64,000 nt of DNA from Erodium maritimum (taxonomy: Eukaryota > Streptophyta > Magnoliopsida > Geraniales > Geraniaceae). Position 1 is the stretch's first letter; every line of letters begins with the position of its first letter. Shown here in pieces: positions 31,005-44,000 of the stretch. A program made the position numbers and the translations under genes. The stretch is taken from NCBI GenBank assembly GCA_963921825.1, contig OY997589.1, forward strand, positions 83,436,523 to 83,500,522. The letters are read 5' to 3'. The notes beneath the pieces are model-generated. The model ran no database searches, was not told the origin of the DNA, and saw nothing but the letters and a program-made list of their open reading frames with translations.

Positions 31005-34000
31005 ACATATTCCAGATCAATCTCAGATCATAGGCTTATAATATTTTTTGACAATGTGATAGATTGGGGGCCTAGGCCATTCAAGTTCGTAAATATTTGG
31101 ACTAAAGACTCTAGATTCTTTGCAGCAATGGATATTTTTTGGGCCTCATATCAAATCTTTGGTCAACCTTATTATGTTCTATGGATGAAGCTTAAACTTT
31201 TGAAAGATGATCTTAAAGTCTGGAATGCTCAAGTGTTTGGTCATTTGGAAACCCTCATTGCTCAGCTAAGCAAGGCAATTGATGATCTAGATTCTCTGGT
31301 GGAATTAAGGCATCTCCTTCCTGATGAATGCTCTAAGAGAGGTGAACTTAAGGCTACACTAATTCAGAAATATAATTTGTTGTCAAAGTTATTAAGTCAA
31401 AAGGCCAGGAAGAGGTGGTTTGATGATGGGGAAAAAGGCTCTAAATATTTTCATAGAGTGGCAAATTTCAAGGGAGCTACAAAAAACATAAGCCATATCT
31501 GGTATAAAGAACAGTTGCTTTCATCTCCTCTAGAAATCAAACTTGGTGCAACTAACATTTTGCTCTCAAGTTCTCTGAAGGTCCAACCTCAAATGTTTCT
31601 CTAGATGAATTACCAATTCAGACACTATCAACTCATCAAGCTCAATGGCTATAGAGACCCTTCTCTGAAGATGAAACCCTTCAAGCAATCATGGCTTGCA
31701 GTGCTGAAAAGGCAACATGGCCAGATGGTTTCACTCTCAAGTTCTTCCAAGTATGCTAGCCTATAATCAAAGAAGATTTGATGAAATTTCTATATTGCTT
31801 CTACCATACTGGACAACTTGGAAAAAGGCCCGAACTCTTCTTTTTTGACTCTGATTCCAAAAATTGATGATCCTTTAACATTTGATGACTACATGCCAAT
31901 AAGCCTGATGGGAGGTTCTTACAAAATTTTGTCCAAACTATTATCTACAAGGCTTAAACAGGTTCTAAACTTCTTGGTGGGAGAGGAACAGACTGGATAT
32001 ATTCAGGGCAGGCAGATTATAGATGGAATCTCAATTGCTTTAGAGGTTGTTGATTTTCTAAAGCTAAGCAAGCAAAAAGCTATACTCTTCAAAGCTGATT
32101 TTGAAAAGGCTTTTGATAAGGTCAATTGGAATTACATCCTCAAATTACTGACTAGAATGGGCTTTGGCTCTCTATGGAGGCTCTGGATTATTTCATGCTT
32201 AAAGGCATATGTCTCAGTGTTGATCAATGGCTCCCATAGTCCTGATTTTAAAATGGCAAGAGGGTTTAGGAAAAGATGTGCTTTATCTCCTCTTCTGTTT
32301 GCTCTAGTAGCTGAAGGCTTAAACCAAGTAATGAAAGCAGGACTATGTCAAGACTTCTTCAAAGGTATAAAATTTCAAGATAATGGTCCAACCATTTCTT
32401 ATCTGCAATTTACCGATGACACTATTTTGTTCATCCAAGCTACAAAAACTGGTGCCTTGTGCCTCAAATTTGCCTTAACTATGTTCAATTTAGCTGCTGG
32501 TTTATTAGTTAACTATGATAAGTCCTCAGCTATTTTCTTCAATTTGGAAGAGGAGGAGAGTCAGGCCCTCTTGTGTTTTTGGGTTGCTCAGAAGGAAAAT
32601 TTCCTACCAAGTACTTAGGCTTTCCTTTGGGGGGCAAATCCAAGAAAAATCAAAACCTAGGATTCAATTATAGGCCATCTCAAAGCTTCACTAGGACTTT
32701 GGCAGGCTAAGCTTCTATCACTAGGAGGAAGAATCACACTCATTAAGTCCACTCTAAGTGCCCTGCCATTGTATTTCTTCTCCATAATAAAAGCCCCCAA
32801 AGGTGTATTGAGACAAATAGAATCTTGGCAAAGGAGCTTTCTGTGGCATGGATCCTCTAAAGCAAGAACTTTTGGCAAAGTTAAAAGGAACAATTTCTGT
32901 AAAGCAAAAATTGAGGGGGGCCTTGGTATAAAAAAATTGGCTAAAATGATTCTAGCTCTTCTTGCCAAGTGGTGGTGTAGATTTGCTTTGGACTCAAACT
33001 CACTTTGGAAGATGGTGATCTGCAGTAAATATGGATGGTCTACATCTGAATGAGACCTTTCTACTTTCCCTGAAATTGGATCTTCAAGTTTTATGAGCCA
33101 ATTATTAGCATCAATGATGATCCTATCTTTCAAAATTTGTTTGGCATTAGAGGTCTGAGTTGGAAATTGGGAGAAGGAACTAGAGTGTTATTCTGGTGTG
33201 ATATTTGGTGGGGGGATCAACCTCTCAAGTTTCTTTTTCCCAGGCTATTCTCCCTTATAGACAACAAAAAAACTACTTGTAGCTGAAGCTTCGACAGATG
33301 GAGTTTGGGAGCTAAATTTTAGAAGGGTTCCAAGGGGAAGAACTGAATCAGATTGGAATGCTCTACTAGTGATTTTAGAAGGCATCTCCCTTTCTCATGA
33401 GAAGGATCTTCTTGTCTGGTCAGGTGTTCCAAAGTGGTTTTCAGTAAAATGGCTATACTCATTACTAGACAATCAAACCTCTGCCCCATCAGTTAATGCT
33501 TCTTGGAGCAAAGCTCTGTGGATCCCAGGTATACCCCCTAAAATCACAGCCTCTTTGCTGGCTTGCTTGTTTGGAAGCCATCCCCACTATATGCTTTCTT
33601 GAATCAAGAGGGTTGCAACTATCCCTTCAAGGAATTCTTTGTCCAGTCTGCAATAATGACTTGGAAGATGCTTCTCATCATTAATGCATTGCTCTAGAGC
33701 TTGGAGAGTTTGGTGTCTGGTTTTACATTGGTGGGGGTATTATATGGATCATCCCAAAGAATCCAAAATTATTATTCACTACCTGGTCATCTTTGGCTCC
33801 ATCAATTTGCAAAAAGGTTTAGAGGATTCTAGTACAAATAACCTGTTGGAAAATCTAGCTGGCAAGAAATGAAGCTATCTTTGAAGGGGCCTCCCCATCT
33901 GTAGAAGACATTTTTCAGAAAATTCAAAGTCAGGCCTATAACTGGGAATGGGCAAAGTTCAAGGTTAATGGATACTTTTTCTCCTATAACTCCTGGCTGT

Positions 34001-34887
34001 CCTCTCCTAGAACCTGCTTCTTTAGGAGAAGTATCATCTCTCTATAGCAATTGGGCATTTTGGGATGCTGATAAACTTATCTCCTCTTGTTTGATCATGT
34101 TGGTTGTGGCTTCCTTTTTGGTTACTGGTTTGGATCATTTTGGCTGGGTTTGGGTTTGGGGTGGGCTGGGTACTGATGTGAGTTTGGTAATGTTCTATAT
34201 TTGTTCTTGTTGTCCTCTGTGTTTTGTGTGTGAGTTTTTTTTCCTTTGGAGTGAGGGTAGTTGTTTCTAGGATGAGTGTTTTCTTACAGGTGGCTCTTCT
34301 GCAGCTAGATTGGCAAAGAGACCTACTGCTTTTGTTTTGTTTTGTGGCTTGGCTTTATATCCCTTGCATCTGTGAAGATCCCTTTTTATCTCTCAACTCC
34401 CTTCATCTACAGAGACTATCAGAAGAGAAAATTCTTATAGCTTGGCTTCTTCAATCCGGGTCCTTTTGGCTTGCAAGATTATTTCAAGCCCCAACTCTTA
34501 ATTTTTGAAGCAGAATGGCTCCTATTGTCTGAAAAGTTTTGCAGCTCTTGGTTGGTTCTATAAGTGGCTCCCTTTAGCCTTGAAAACATCTAAGCAAGCA
34601 CTTTACATTCCCCTTTCTTGGAATACATGACGGTTACATTTTTTGAAGTTTTGAATCTTGTCTTGCCTTGTGTGGCAAGTCTCTTAAGGTTGATTTTTGT
34701 ATCAGTTGGTCTTGGGGTAGATCCTTTGTAACTCTGGGTAGAATTTTGTGTACTAATGTCTATACCCTTGTTGTAATCATTTCCTGTTTTGGGGTGGGTA
34801 GCTTCCTTTGATAGATTAATTGTCCCGGTTGTAATCCTCTTTTCCTCAAAAGAGGCTTAATTTAAATTTGTTTTGCCGATAAAAAAA
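31005..34887 (+). mobile_element. 5'-truncated L1-type LINE
   Basis: It begins within the endonuclease end (SISDHRLIIF at about 31015). It continues through NVIDWGPRPFKFVNIW, the reverse transcriptase and the zf-RVT region (KALWIPGIPPKITASL at 33508). It ends in a T-rich 3' region with GCCGATAAAAAAA at about 34887. Stops and frame changes are scattered through ORF2 (for example after 31604 and after 32618). The copy is therefore dead. The left flank shows no clear target duplication. Confidence 0.9.
31818..32618 (+). pseudogene. LINE reverse transcriptase domain
   Basis: This is an open stretch of 266 codons with the canonical blocks LIPKIDDPLTFDDYMPISL, KILSKLLSTRLK, GYIQGRQIIDG, FKADFEKAFDKVNW (first catalytic Asp) and GFRKRCALSPLLF. 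The catalytic box reads FTDDT where YADDT is usual; the two Asp are kept. Flanking frames complete the protein only with interruptions. Confidence 0.9.
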
Positions 34888-35167
34888 CACTAGAGCTAAT
34901 AAAATGTATTTTTGTCATTCAGTCTCAAAATAGGATGAAGCGAGAAAATTAAAAAGTTCAAACAGCCGTAATAGTTAGTGAAAAACGTGACAAAACTAAT
35001 GTATTTTTGTAAGATCGACCATAATTATTATGTGACATGATTATATTTACATTAACCACTTTAGATTCCAAAACATGCTTCCGTCACATTGCCTCAACTA
35101 GGATAAAAATGATTCTAAATGAAGAAAAATGAAATTTAATTGTAAATTGGAGTTTAATTGGATATAT

Positions 35168-37135
35168 TTTTTTTGATCAGAGAGAAATAAATGCATTTAA
35201 AAGGTAATGTGGATCCTTAGATAGAAACTACACACCAAAAACCAAGTCCAACAAAACCAGTACAAAAAGCAAAACCAGTAGAGGAAACAAGAGAAAACAA
35301 CCACCCCGATCCACCACAACAATCACAAACCCACCAGACTAGTGAACAGTGCCTCAAGAGATCGCATGGGCAACCTTGATTGGACTAGTGAACAGTACCA
35401 CTGGAGACCGCACGGGTGGATCCTCTGGCCTCAAGAAGGCTAAGTAACCCATGCTCCTCCACCCGAAAACGAGTAGATCGGTCCCAAAAAGCGACTCCGG
35501 AACAAGTACTCATCGGACCCCACCAAGGTCAAGAAACCCCAAGACGACTCCTAAACAAGCACTCACCAGACCTAGCAAGAGAACCACTGAAGAGGACTGG
35601 GGGACAAAGTGATGAACTCCTCAAACATGATACAACCATCCTTAGGCACTCCAAGTCAGCGCAACATCCGGAGACTCGACCTACTAGAGGAAGGTGAAAG
35701 GACGACCAACCGATCTCAAACTGGAGAAGAATCCCTGTTGAACTCTAGCAAGAAGAATGCTTGGTTCAATAGCAGTGGACCCCGAGAAGACACGACGATT
35801 GCGCTGTAGCCAAATATGCCAGGAACACAATAGTTCGATACCCGTCCACTCGGACCTCAACCCCCTGAAGTCCCACCAGAGAGGTCCAAGACTCAAGAAA
35901 AAGAGCTGGCAAGAACGGAAGAACACCTACGACTCCCCCACAATCTCAAGACCAGAGACCAGACCCTCCAGGTCCACGAGCAAGCGACAAACAAGTGCCT
36001 AATGTCTTCCCCACCTGAACCACACAACACACACCTCCACCAGACCAACGGAATCGACACACCCCTATCCACCAAGAAGGAAATAATGGGAACCTCCTCA
36101 TGAGCAAACAACCAGGCAAACAAATAGATCTTGGGAGGAACATGGGCAGACCATATCACTGAATCCCATGGAGCAGTCCCAGGATCCACCCAACCAGCGA
36201 CAACCTGAAAAGCTCTAGCTGTAGAGAAACCACGCGGATCCCAAGACCACGTCAACGAATCATGCCGCTCTCGAACAAGACGAACCCCGATCAGACTAAC
36301 CCTAATCTCCTCCAACGCCTCAGCATCGCGGACCCGAAGATCCCTACCAAACAGAAAAACCCATTCCCCATCCACAAAAAACTCAACAACTGACCGGTGA
36401 TGGCCTTCCGCCAACTTATAGAGTCGAGGAAACCGAGTCGCAAGAGCGGTATCAAAAATCCATGGGTCCTCCCAAAAACGAATCGTGGTGCCTGATACGA
36501 CCACCCACCTCAAAGTGTCATGACCAAACACTCTCGCAAAACCAGGGTCCCTGTCCAAACGAACCACATGCCGAATGAAGAAAGAGGAAGCCCTCAGCGG
36601 AACAGAAAGCGCACCCAGATCCCACTCTGACTCCCTCCACCCAAAACAAGCATAAATAACACGTCTTCAAAAGACTGGAACTTCAGTAGCAAAGCCCCAC
36701 CACTATTTCAAGAGAAGACTAGTGTTTAACGCTGAAAGAGAACGAACACCAAGCCCCCCCCCCCCCCCCCCTGAGTCCTTGGACAAGCAAACCACATCCC
36801 ATGAGACCTTGGAGAGACACCTCCTTTCTCTACCTGAACACCAAAGGAACCTCCTATGAAGTCTCTCTAGCACACGAACCACCTTCTTGGGAGCACGAAA
36901 CAAAGACATGTAAAAGATCGGCATGCTGGCCAAGGTCGCCCTGATGAGCGTATGCCGACCTCCTAAGGAGAGAAAACGGGTTCACCAGACCGCCAGCCGC
37001 TCTCTATACCTATCAACCACCGGGTCCCAAAAAGAAGCGAGACGAGGGTTTCCCCCCAAAGGGAACCCAAGGTAAGTAAAAGGGAGAAGACCCAAAGAGC
37101 ACTGCATGGCCTCCGCCAGAGTCTCGCACATAGTT
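35168..37135 (-). mobile_element. 5'-truncated LINE, minus strand
   Basis: The poly-A end faces left (TTTTTTTTGATC near 35168). Going right on the minus strand there are zf-RVT blocks (HVPPKIYLFAWLFAHEEV, CVLCGSGGEDIRHLF), FWEDPWIFDT, FYMSLFRAPKKVV and LPFTYLGFPLGGNP. The reverse transcriptase core is missing, so the copy is truncated near 37135. A run of 18 C (36754-36771) falls in the coding part. Its 3' region matches 37568-38147, a second copy of the same family. Confidence 0.85.
36754..36771. repeat. Poly-C run of about 18 bases
   Basis: The homopolymer lies in the minus-strand LINE, where it reads as a string of Gly codons between LSKDSG and LGVRSLS. Related LINE proteins have only two or three Gly here, so the run has expanded or is misread. 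Confidence 0.9.
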
Positions 37136-37567
37136 ACAGCCACAGCAAAAGCAAGTACATACAAACTTGCAAAAGAAAGTCTCACCTTTATCGATTACCA
37201 GCTAAATCAAACTTTTGAACACAAATGAGATCAACTTTTAATCAAATTCCAACCACCAAATAAACACTAAAGAACAAGACAATATAAATCAAACCCTAAC
37301 CTTAACGGACATACAAGAAAAACTAGACGGACGATAAGGCAATGAATGATGAAGGCTTGTTGGGAAATGTAGGAAATGAGCACGAGCGGATAGAGAAGGA
37401 GTGGAGGGACAATAAAACGGAGAGGATGAACACGAGTATGAGACAGATCGACAACGAGCACGAGACACATGACTGAGCAAAAATTTCACGAGAGAGAACA
37501 AAAACGTAGAGAAAAGAGTGAGAAATTTGCTCGATTATGAACCCCAAAATAGCAACTTTACCGATGA
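37136..37567. other. No gene recognised
   Basis: About 430 bp lie between two LINE copies. On the minus strand there is a TC-rich stretch followed by an ATG at 37470 and a hydrophobic 67-codon frame (MCLVLVVDLSHTRVHPL). It resembles an untranslated leader more than a protein. Nothing here is recognised. Confidence 0.3.
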
Positions 37568-38147
37568 AGTGGATATTTTTTTTTATTTTGGATACGCTCT
37601 AAAATTTTATTAATGAAAAGATTGGATCTAAGGAGGGTCAAATAAAAAAATATAACAAGGGAATTCTGTACATGAGTTGTTGGAACAAACCTTGAAAAAG
37701 AGCAAACCAAACAAAACAAACTAAAACAATAGACCGATGAACAGTAACTCAGGAGATCGGAAACCAGGCGTCCCACCCAGACTGATGAACACTACCTCAG
37801 GGTAGACAGGGTGAATCCTCTGGTCCCATAAGGACTAAGTAATTCGTACCCCTCCGCTCAACAATAGATCGGCCCCAAAAGTCCCCCTGGATGAGTACTC
37901 ACTAGACCTAAGTGGGAACATGCGTAGCCTGGACTGACACCTGAAAAGAAACTTATCGGACCTAACAGACCAAACAAGGTCAAGAACGATCCAACACCGA
38001 CCTTCCTCGCTTCCTAGGACGAATACACCACCCAGGACAACGTTGCCAATCGAAAAAAGAGATAGAAGATCGATATCTAATCAGTAAAGATATTTATTAC
38101 CGACTGAATAATCACTTTGTTAGTAAAATTCTTGTATGATCTAAACG
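37568..38147 (-). mobile_element. Short LINE 3' end, same family as 35168-37135
   Basis: It starts on the left with a T run and CTAAAATTTTATTAATG (reverse poly-A end). It shares TGGATCCTCTGG / TGAATCCTCTGG, AAGGCTAAGTAA / AGGACTAAGTAA and AGATCGG(T/C)CCCAAAA with the 3' region of the neighbouring LINE. There is no coding sequence. The right limit is uncertain. Confidence 0.6.
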
Positions 38148-38152
38148 GTGCG

Positions 38153-40804
38153 TGTAAGACCCGCTCCCGGTCGAACCGATGACTCAAGAAGTCACTCGGG
38201 ACTTTTCCGGAACCCAAACGAATTAGCCATCATCACGGTTGGCTTAAGGGGAGAAATTCCTTTCGTTTGAGTATAATGTTGGAGAAAGTCAATTTTGGTC
38301 AAAACGAGACTTTTTATCGACTAAAAGCATTATTTTATTGTGCTGGAATTTATTTTGGAAAAAGTAAATAACCTTTGGACACTTGTCCCCTTTTGGTTGA
38401 AAGAGAGAAAAAGGAGTAATCATAGACCCTTTTACCCTCCCAAAAGCTTCTGCAAGGAATTCTAGCTCAAGGGCTTTTGGTCATTTGATACATCTAGGTA
38501 TTATATGAGATTGGAAAAGCAAATTCAACTCATTCTTTTGGGTGTAGCCGAAAATTGGAGTAGGAGCAAGAGAGAAGAGCTCCCATGGAGCTTTGAAGAA
38601 GAATCAAGGAAGAAGAGGCCACTTGAAGCCTTCCTTTAGCCATCCCTCCTCAAAATCTCTACCATCTTCTTCATCTCCATCTTCTAGAGGTAATGGAACT
38701 CTCTAATCCTCATTTCTCTTCATCTCTTTTCATGGGTTTTGGGTGAAAATTGCTAGATGTTGTTGGGTTTGAGTAGAAATGGTGGGAGATGTTGTTGATG
38801 AGAAGCTTTGTTGGGTTTTTGTTGAGAAATCATTAGTTTGTTGGAGCTTTTGAGTTGGGTTTGATTTGATGAATCATTGGAGACTTGTTTGTGTGTTGAT
38901 TCCTACCTTGGGTAGAGGAGTATTGAAGGATTTGGACTGTTTTGGGAGTTGGAAGGGGTAAATTTTGGGGTTTGAAGGTGGTTTTTCGGAGAAAAGGAGC
39001 TGGAGGTTGAAGAAGGGCGAAACTGCCCTGGTGCGCCACGGATCCGTGACGGATCACGTGACGGGCGACGTCACGGCTTCGTGAGGGAGTCCGTGACGGC
39101 ACTCGTCACGGCTCCGTGATGGTAACCGTGATGGTTGGCCTCATGGATCCGTGACCAGGTCCGTGGCAGACCAGGGTGAGGGTTTCTTGAGGGTTTTGCA
39201 CCTTTGGTTGATCTTGGTTTTGAGCTGAACTTTGGAAGGGCTTTGGGGGTCTTTCTTGCTGTTTAAGTGGAGTCTAATTAACGTTTCTTTGTGTACAAGA
39301 CTTTGGGGATCGAGCTAGAGGAGCAAAGATCACGCCGGGACCCGAGTGAAGAACAGAGTGGTGATCACCGGGTTTCATCAAAGTGTTGAGAGGAAGACCT
39401 TGAGGTAGGGAAAGCCTTAACCTCTCGTTTATGATGCTTAGTATGTATGTTAGGTTAATAAAATTGGAAAGGTCCTAGAAATGCCTATAGGATGCAAATA
39501 ACTAGCTTAATTGTCTTTCAATTACTAATAACCGGAAGTGTCTAGTGGTGACTGATTAGGATGCCAATCACTAGTGTAACTCGCTTTCAATACTTGGGAA
39601 TTGTTTGTCTGGTAGAGGAGCCTTGGCAAAGCCCTCGGATTAGTTGCGTGTTAGGATCACATGCTTGATTGTTTGGTTGCTTAGTGGATAGGCTAAAGAG
39701 TCTAATGGAACTAGTTGAATTGCATATTTGAATGCTCGTTTGAAGGTTTTCATGTTTGGTTGGTTGAACTCGTATTGGACTGTTGACTGGATTTGGATGA
39801 TTGCTTGTTTTCCTTAAATGATTGCTTGGAGCATCGAGTATGACTGGTTGTACCGAGCGGTGCAATCAGGTGATCGATACCCCGCTGGGTCGAGACTGGT
39901 AAGTGAACGGTAAGTTGTGGTTGTGTGATTCGTGTGCTGTGTGGTGGTGAAACAGTGATGTGTGAACTATGTGTGATAGTGAATTGGTGGTTGTCGGGAT
40001 TGGATTGCTTCGTGTTTCGGTTGAGTACGTTACTAAATTGTTATTTGATTATTTTTGGTACGGTATGGTACCTACACCGTTGAGGAGTCTGGTGTAGGAT
40101 GAGATAGTATTTATTGTTGATACGGTTTGATGCCTACACCGTTGAGGAGTCTGGTGTAGGATGTTATAGTGAGCACTTATTGAATTACCCAAGTGTATGC
40201 TTTCTATGGGAGTAATACCTTGGTTCCCGAGGACATAAAATCCTTTGGAGACGTTTCTGAAAATCCCGATGATAAGCGCCCCGAAGGGTTGTTTCCGGTC
40301 GCCTCAATGATATGCGTCTCCTCTAGATTTAAGGGAAAATCCGAGAGGACACATCTTATGTGGATCGGAGGGTGGTGACTTTATGTGCCACGGCATTGAC
40401 TAGATTACTTTTTCCACAATTGTTAAGAACTATCTTATTGTCTTTGCTGCTGACTTTATTGAGTTTAAGGTCCACCGTGTTGTATGTTTTCCCTACTGAG
40501 CGCAAGCTCACCCTTGTGAGTTACTGTTGTGTTTATAGGTTTGATTGAGGAGTAGAGGCTCGGGAGCTTCTTGGTGTGGGTGTCTGTAGAGACTTCGCTT
40601 TTACTTTATTACTGTTTGGAACAAACCTTGTGGAGGATTATTATTACACCTCTGGAGGGTTATTTATGTTTTAAACCGAATTTTGTGGATTTGAGTTTCA
40701 TATTGGAGTTGTTCAGGAACTTCTTGTTGATTTATTGTCTTTTAAATCATTTTAATGCTAGTCATGCCTCGAGTCCGGACAAGAATCGGATTTGGGGCGT
40801 GACA
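38153..40804 (+). mobile_element. Solo LTR of a Ty3/Gypsy chromovirus
   Basis: A 2652-bp LTR runs from TGTAAGACCCGCTCCCGG to GATTTGGGGCGTGACA. It is flanked by a perfect 5-bp duplication, GTGCG, at 38148-38152 and 40805-40809. It has no internal part. This is the usual product of recombination between the two LTRs of one element. It is of the same kind as the LTR at 20927-23810, in the opposite orientation. It is a fossil. Confidence 0.93.
39034..39170. repeat. Cluster of short TCACGG/CCGTGA inverted pairs in the LTR
   Basis: GATCCGTGACGGATCACGTG and about eight further near-palindromes of the form CCGTGAC...GTCACGG are packed into about 135 bp. A matching cluster lies in the LTR at 22742-22885. 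They are rich in CG and CHG methylation sites. The position, ahead of the CTTTGGTTGATCTTGG region, is conserved between the copies. Confidence 0.8.
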
Positions 40805-41086
40805 GTGCGTTTTGTACTTTCATTACCAGCGAAAGTACACATGCCGTCGATGATGAAAATATTTACAGACTAATCTTTCTGTCGTCCAAGATGTTCATTA
40901 AATAAAAATGTTTTAATGAATTCCATAATGTAAATTTTATACTTATTACTTTCATCTTGTTGTAAAATAATTATTTATTGTGTTTCATTACAAATAACAT
41001 ATTGATTTTGTGAAATAAACGTAAAGAAGAAAGAAATAATAGCATTTGATCTTTGTTTTGTCAACTTTACAGACATTCTCTAATTT

Positions 41087-44000
41087 TGTTAGAAAAGATA
41101 TTCTTACTGCCGAAGTCGTTTGTTTAGTCGGCCAAGTTATGTTCCAAGTCAATATAAGTAAGGAAAAAACGTTTTTTTTTCCTAACCCTCTTCAACCTTA
41201 AGTTATCACGTCCTAACTTATGTGACCTTCAGTTATTACTTCCTAGGTCAAAAAATTTATTTTTTACAATTCCTAACCCAAAAGTGGTACTTTACGATAA
41301 AATGGTTGTTTTTTCGCAGTTAGGAATTATAAAAAATACCACCTTTGGGTTAATAATTGTAAAAAAGAATTTTTTTGAGGTAGGAAGTGATAACTGAAGG
41401 TTGCATAAGTTAGGATGTGATAAACAAAGGTTCAAAAAGGTTGGGAATCAGTGTTATCCCTATAAGTAATAAGTTGGAATTGAATGGTTGTACTAAGTTC
41501 CGAATACAAAATATATAGTACAAGTAGATACAATTGTATGCTAACTAGGAATCAATCTGTGTAGTAATAAATGGTAACTATAGTTATCTATTATCCTTGA
41601 TACTATTTGATATGCCCCCACAAGATGAAGGCGGAGAAGAGCGTAGCGAAGCTTGTCTCGAAAATTGGTGAAAACTGGTTTGGACAGGGGCTTGGTGAGT
41701 ATATCGGCTAGCTGATCAACTAAAGGAAAGGACGAGATAGTAATGTGACGATGGTTTGAACGAAATGATAGTGAACCTCGACATATCGTGTGCGTGCATG
41801 AAATGCTTGATTAGTGGATATATAGACAACTAAAACGTTATCGAACCAGACATGAGGAGGCCGAACTAAACGAACCCCTAGTTCATTGAGGAGATGCACA
41901 AGCCATCGTAACTCGACACAAACGTCTGCCACAACCTTAAACTCCGACACAATGGAAGATCTGGCTACAACTTGCTTCTTTTGAGAGTTCTAAGAGATCA
42001 ATGTGGTGCCAAGATAAATTAAAAATCCACTAGTGAATCGTCTATCATCTAGGCAGCCAACCCAATTCGCGTCGCTGAAGGCTGTCAAGGTCGAAGCAGA
42101 TCTTTTCGCAAAATAAAGTCCATCCGAGACTAAGCCATGGAGATAGTGAAGAACACGTTTAAGTGCCTTGAAATGTTCGGTAGTTGGACTGTGCATGTAC
42201 TGATAGAGTTTATTGGTAGTAAAGGATAAGTCAAGCCTTGTAATCGAGGCATATTGAAGACTACCACGCAATCTTTTACACAACGTACCATCTTTAGTAG
42301 ATAGCGGAGACTCGGTCCCTTTGGAGAGGGTAATACTAACACTCAATGGTGTATGGAAGGTTTACAATTGGATATACCAGCAAGGCGAAGAACATCTTTA
42401 AAGTATCGATGTTGAGACAGAACCAGACTATCAGTGCACGGCAAGACCTGTATGTCAAGAAAATAGTGCAATTCTCCAAGATCGCGAAGCTGAAATTCCT
42501 GAGTAATTTGTGAGATGAAAGATGAAACAAGAGTGGTGTTATTGCCAATAATAATGACGCCATCCACGTAAACCATAAGGAAAATAGTATAGTGAGAAGC
42601 TGAGTAAATGAATAGGGACTAATCAGAATTTGAGCTCTTAAACCCCATTTTAAGCAGACATGAGTTGAGGCGTTGAAACCATGCTCTAGGAGCCTATTTA
42701 AGATCATACAAGGACTTACGCAACTTACACACATGATTCGGAGCTGACGGATCAACAAACCCCTGAAGCTGCACCATAAGGACCGTCTGGTGCAAATCAC
42801 CATTAAGAAAAGCATTGCTAACATCGAGTTGATGCATTTTCAAACCACGAGATACTTCTAGTGAAAGGACTGTTCGAATAGGGGTTGGCTTCACAACCGG
42901 AATGAAAGTCTCATTGTAATCGATGCCAAACTCCTAAGTGTAGCCCTGAGCAACTAGCCCTACCTTGTACATGTCAAGAGATTCATCAACTTTACGTTTG
43001 ATTTTAAAAATCCACCGGTTTCCGATCACATTCGCATTTGTCGGAGCTGAAACCAAATCCCAAGTATGGTTTCTACGCAAGGCATTCATCTTAGTAACCA
43101 TAGCATCCCTCCATTCCGGAACCTGGTTTGCACGAACAAAGGAGGTCGGTTCAATTGGGGAAGGGATATGGGATGCAGCGTGTAGGAGTCGAGGTTTAGG
43201 ATTCGGGCGAAGCACCATGGAGTGGGTGCGTTGTAGAGGTGGTGGATGTAAGATTGGTAGGGCAGGAATAACATCAGGAGGTTCAAAGGATACAAGGTCA
43301 TTAGCTGCTTCAAATAAGGTGGTTGGAGATTCAGGTGTAGTCGGTGGAGGTATAGACAATAATGGATCCTGCAAGTTAAGACTACTTGAATTAGGTGAAG
43401 TAAAAGACGAAGCCATACCATAATTGTCATTATCTGAGAAGCTAAGTGACGGAGCGAGTTGTAGTAGAGGAGGTACTAGGGAAGAGGAAGATGATGTTTG
43501 CACGCCCGACGAATTACCGAACTTAAATGAAAAAAACGTGCTCATCAAATAGAGCATGTCTAGTCATGTAAAGGAGACCTGTATCAATGTCAAAACAAGG
43601 ATATCCAAGATGGGGTGGTGAGTAGCCAAGAAAAACACATTGTTTTGATTTGTGCCTATTATAAGGTCGTAGCAGAGGATAAACATCACATCCGAAGACT
43701 CGAAGGAAACCAAAAGCAGGAGACTTGCCATTAAGTAGAGTAAATGGAATTCACCCTTAAGAGAGGAGCTGGGTAATTGATTGATGAGAAACACATCAGC
43801 TTCAAATGCATGATCCCAATACTTTAGAGGTGTACTTGAATGTGCTAGAAGAGCCAACCCCATATCAACGATAGCTTGGATCTTTCGTTCTGCAGTCCCA
43901 TTTTGTTCGTGAGTATGAGGACAAGCAATACGATGATTAGTACTAGTGGACTAAAAATTTGTGTTCAATGTTCGATATTCACCACCCCAGTCTGAATTAA

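Noticed and set aside
37267-37547. Hydrophobic minus-strand frames that could be a small membrane protein
   Set aside because: Three overlapping frames in T/C-rich DNA, with low complexity and no recognisable domain.
38090-40895. Weak inverted similarity flanking the solo LTR (ATATTTATTACCGACTG and GCCGTCGATGATGAAAATAT)
   Set aside because: It might be the ends of a CACTA-like MITE into which the LTR jumped, but the match is short and no target duplication was found.
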